Shown: positions 6,558 to 7,944 of the stretch, piece by piece
How the letters are laid out: every line of letters starts with the position of its first letter
Numbering within the stretch: the first letter of the stretch is position 1
Assembly: GCA_020848855.1 (NCBI GenBank)
Contig: JADLHH010000386.1
Coordinates: 1 to 7,944 of the forward strand
Origin: Anaerolineae bacterium
Lineage (GTDB): Bacteria > Chloroflexota > Anaerolineae > Aggregatilineales > Phototrophicaceae
Length of the DNA stretch: 7,944 bases
Direction: 5' to 3'
Notes under the pieces: model-generated
What the model was told of the DNA's origin: nothing
The model's input: only the letters and a program-made list of their open reading frames with translations
The model's database searches: none
Made by a program: the position numbers and the translations under genes

Positions 6558-7483
6558 GAATTTTGCTCCGCGAGCTGGGCGCGGACTGCCGCTTCCGACG
6601 GCGCGTTGGTTGCCCCGCCAACCTGCGTCACCGCCTGCGCGCCGCAGACGATGGCAAAGCGCAGCGCCAGCGCCAGCGGCTCGCCGCGAATGCGCCGCGC
6701 GTAAATGTAGCCCGCGTTGAAAGCGTCGCCCGCGCCGGTCGTGTCGACCACCGCGACGGTGAGCGCCGGGACAGCGGTCACGGTATCGGCGTAAGCTGAC
6801 GTGCCCTTCGCGCCGCGCTTGACGATCAGCGTGCCGCGCACCAGCCGGCGCAGCGTTTCGATGTCTGGGGCGAGTGCGGCGGCTTCGTCCTCGTTGGGCA
6901 GGAAGTCGTCCACCTGCGCCAGCGCCGGCGCGAGGTAGGGATTGTTCAGCCACACCTCAGTCGGGTCCCAGCCCACGTCCAGCGAAGTCGTGACGCCTTG
7001 CGCCCGCGCCATCTCGAAAATTCGGGCGAGGTGCGGCTGCAAGCTGGTTTGCAGAAAGAACGAGCCGACGTGGAGGTGATCAAAGCGCGACAGCAGTTCG
7101 GGCGTGAGCGCCGCGCCGTCGAAGGCGGTCATCGCGCCGGGATAGGTGACGAAGGCGCGGTCACGAGCATAGGTGAGGGCGATGGTTACGCCGGTAGGCA
7201 GGCTGACCGTCTGGACGTGATCGGTATGAACGCCGAAGCCGCGAAGCCGGCTTTCCACGAAGCGCCCAATATCGTCGTCGCCGATCAACCCGACGAAATC
7301 GACGGCATAGTCGGGGTCGGCTTTGCCGAGCGCCGCCAGCCGCGCCGCCGTGATCGCCGACGAGCTGCCCATCGCCATAGTGAAGCCCGTACCGACCAGC
7401 TCGCGCCCCAAAACCGGCAGCGACGGCAGCCCGGACATCACCATGTCGGCATTGAGTTCACCCGCGACGAGGATGCGCTTCAT
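6554..7483 (-). CDS. PfkB/ribokinase-family carbohydrate or nucleoside kinase, 309 aa
   Basis: This is a cytoplasmic ATP-dependent kinase of the ribokinase (PfkB) family, which phosphorylates a sugar, nucleoside or related alcohol. The family's second signature is intact: DTTGAGDAF at 247-255 with Asp253 as the expected catalytic base and the GAG anion hole just before it. Also present are the N-terminal strand and substrate segment (LVAGELNADMV, 5-15), LPNEDEA at 195-201 with the N-x-x-E metal/phosphate motif, VKRGAKGT at 221-228 and the lid region around 30-40. The first signature is atypical: MGSSSAITAARLAALG (38-53) has Ala where most members have Asn in GGxxxN, so substrate contacts may differ. 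Length is normal. GGAGAG ends 8 bases before the ATG at 7483. The substrate cannot be named; ribose, fructose, adenosine and pseudouridine kinases share these motifs. It is transcribed apart from dmsABC, with its own terminator. Confidence 0.9.
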   Translation of the reverse strand: MKRILVAGELNADMVMSGLPSLPVLGRELVGTGFTMAMGSSSAITAARLAALGKADPDYAVDFVGLIGDDDIGRFVESRLRGFGVHTDHVQTVSLPTGVTIALTYARDRAFVTYPGAMTAFDGAALTPELLSRFDHLHVGSFFLQTSLQPHLARIFEMARAQGVTTSLDVGWDPTEVWLNNPYLAPALAQVDDFLPNEDEAAALAPDIETLRRLVRGTLIVKRGAKGTSAYADTVTAVPALTVAVVDTTGAGDAFNAGYIYARRIRGEPLALALRFAIVCGAQAVTQVGGATNAPSEAAVRAQLAEQNS

Positions 7484-7871
7484 AGCCGAGTCTCTCCGCC
7501 GAGGGCTTCAACCACCGGCTCGTCAAATACGTCGCCCATTCAAGAGGTGAATCAAAAATCGCCCCGGCACACTGGCGTCGAAGGCTGCGCCGGTATCGCT
7601 TTCTGTAATGCTCGGAATTTGCGCCGCTGTGTGCCGTCACGAACGTGCGTCCGCTGGTATCCGCCAGTTATTCAGCGGGAGTAACTGCGTGAAGATATTC
7701 ATATTCAATTGCGAATAACGCAAAATGATCAAGAACAGTAGCAATAGGTCATCTTCAAGCTTTCCAAACGTGAAGATAGCGTGCGCCCAGCAGACTGTCA
7801 ATCAAACCAGTCATCTCGACAGGGTCATCGCATCAAATTTCACACAGGGTTTCCAATGGTTCACAACGCTC
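7484..7871. other. Intergenic region upstream of the kinase, no gene seen
   Basis: No convincing coding frame lies here. The part nearest the kinase is GC-rich, and 7684-7790 is markedly AT-rich and likely holds the kinase promoter (a weak minus-strand pair TTGCGT/GAATAT can be drawn around 7698-7723). It contains the direct repeat CGTGAAGATA at 7688-7697 and 7769-7778, an inverted partial copy (ATCTTCA at 7751-7757) and a TTGCG/CGCAA inverted repeat. A small frame from GTG at 7640 and a 19-codon frame from 7539 both overlap the kinase start but have no ribosome-binding site. Confidence 0.5.
7709..7723. promoter_or_regulatory. TTGCG-N5-CGCAA inverted repeat, candidate operator upstream of kinase
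   Basis: TTGCGAATAACGCAA has perfect 5-bp arms around AATAA and lies about 225 bases upstream of the kinase start, inside the AT-rich stretch and beside the best promoter guess. The CG-centred, AT-flanked form resembles sites of LacI- or GntR-type sugar regulators, which often control kinases, but no regulator gene is in view. Confidence 0.35.
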
Positions 7872-7931
7872 TTGTAGGGGCGAACCCACGTGTTCGCCCG
7901 CTGGGGCAGACACACAGGTCTGCCCCTACAA
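7872..7931. repeat. 60-bp structured repeat: two hairpins within 9-bp terminal inverted repeats
   Basis: The ends TTGTAGGGG (7872-7880) and CCCCTACAA (7923-7931) are perfect inverted repeats. Inside lie two hairpins: GGGCGAAC/GTTCGCCC (7878-7885 with 7892-7899, loop of 6) and GGGGCAGAC/GTCTGCCCC (7903-7911 with 7918-7926, loop of 6). Outer and inner pairings share bases, so the element can switch between one long-arm and two-hairpin forms. I recall near-identical TTGTAGGGGCGAAC... elements scattered in Chloroflexota and cyanobacterial genomes, so it is probably a REP- or MITE-like intergenic repeat; copy number here is unverified. It codes for nothing. Confidence 0.8.
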
Positions 7932-7944
7932 AACACCTATGACC

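Noticed and set aside
7458..7640. Minus-strand frame of 60 codons before the kinase
   Set aside because: GTG start, no ribosome-binding site, overlap with the kinase start and Arg-rich low-information product.

Overview
The window carries seven protein-coding genes, all on the minus strand, in high-GC DNA. Its core is a complete molybdoenzyme operon of the dimethyl sulfoxide (DMSO) reductase type: dmsA (catalytic, Tat-exported), dmsB (four [4Fe-4S] clusters), dmsC (membrane quinol oxidase subunit) and a TorD-family maturation chaperone, in that order of transcription. Protein style, the repeat at the right edge and one family-like secreted protein suggest a Chloroflexota (Anaerolineae-type) bacterium. 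That assignment is inference; no rRNA or other marker gene is present.

Layout from right to left, which is the direction of transcription. Positions 7484-7944 are non-coding and hold a compact repeat made of two hairpins inside terminal inverted repeats, plus an AT-rich stretch with a possible operator. A PfkB-family sugar or nucleoside kinase lies at 6554-7483. A possible 21-codon ORF overlaps its stop, and a strong intrinsic terminator follows. Positions 6161-6431 are a non-coding leader/promoter region rich in inverted repeats. dmsA occupies 3566-6160, dmsB 2922-3554 and dmsC 1996-2919, packed with gaps of 11 and 2 bases. A 112-base gap containing a perfect 10-bp hairpin separates dmsC from torD (1224-1883), which is followed by an intrinsic terminator. 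Beyond this are a small secreted or membrane-anchored protein of unknown function (392-1012) and the first 92 codons of an unknown gene that runs off the left edge.

How the genes work together (established for the family, inferred here): DmsC oxidises menaquinol in the membrane, DmsB carries electrons through its four clusters, and DmsA reduces an S- or N-oxide at its Mo-bis(pyranopterin guanine dinucleotide) site outside the membrane. TorD would hold apo-DmsA for cofactor loading and proofread its twin-arginine signal before export. The substrate cannot be decided from sequence alone.

I saw no CRISPR array, tRNA, rRNA, transposase or clearly novel multi-gene system. The more interesting items are the repeat element, the structured dmsA leader, the hairpin before torD and the two unassigned proteins.
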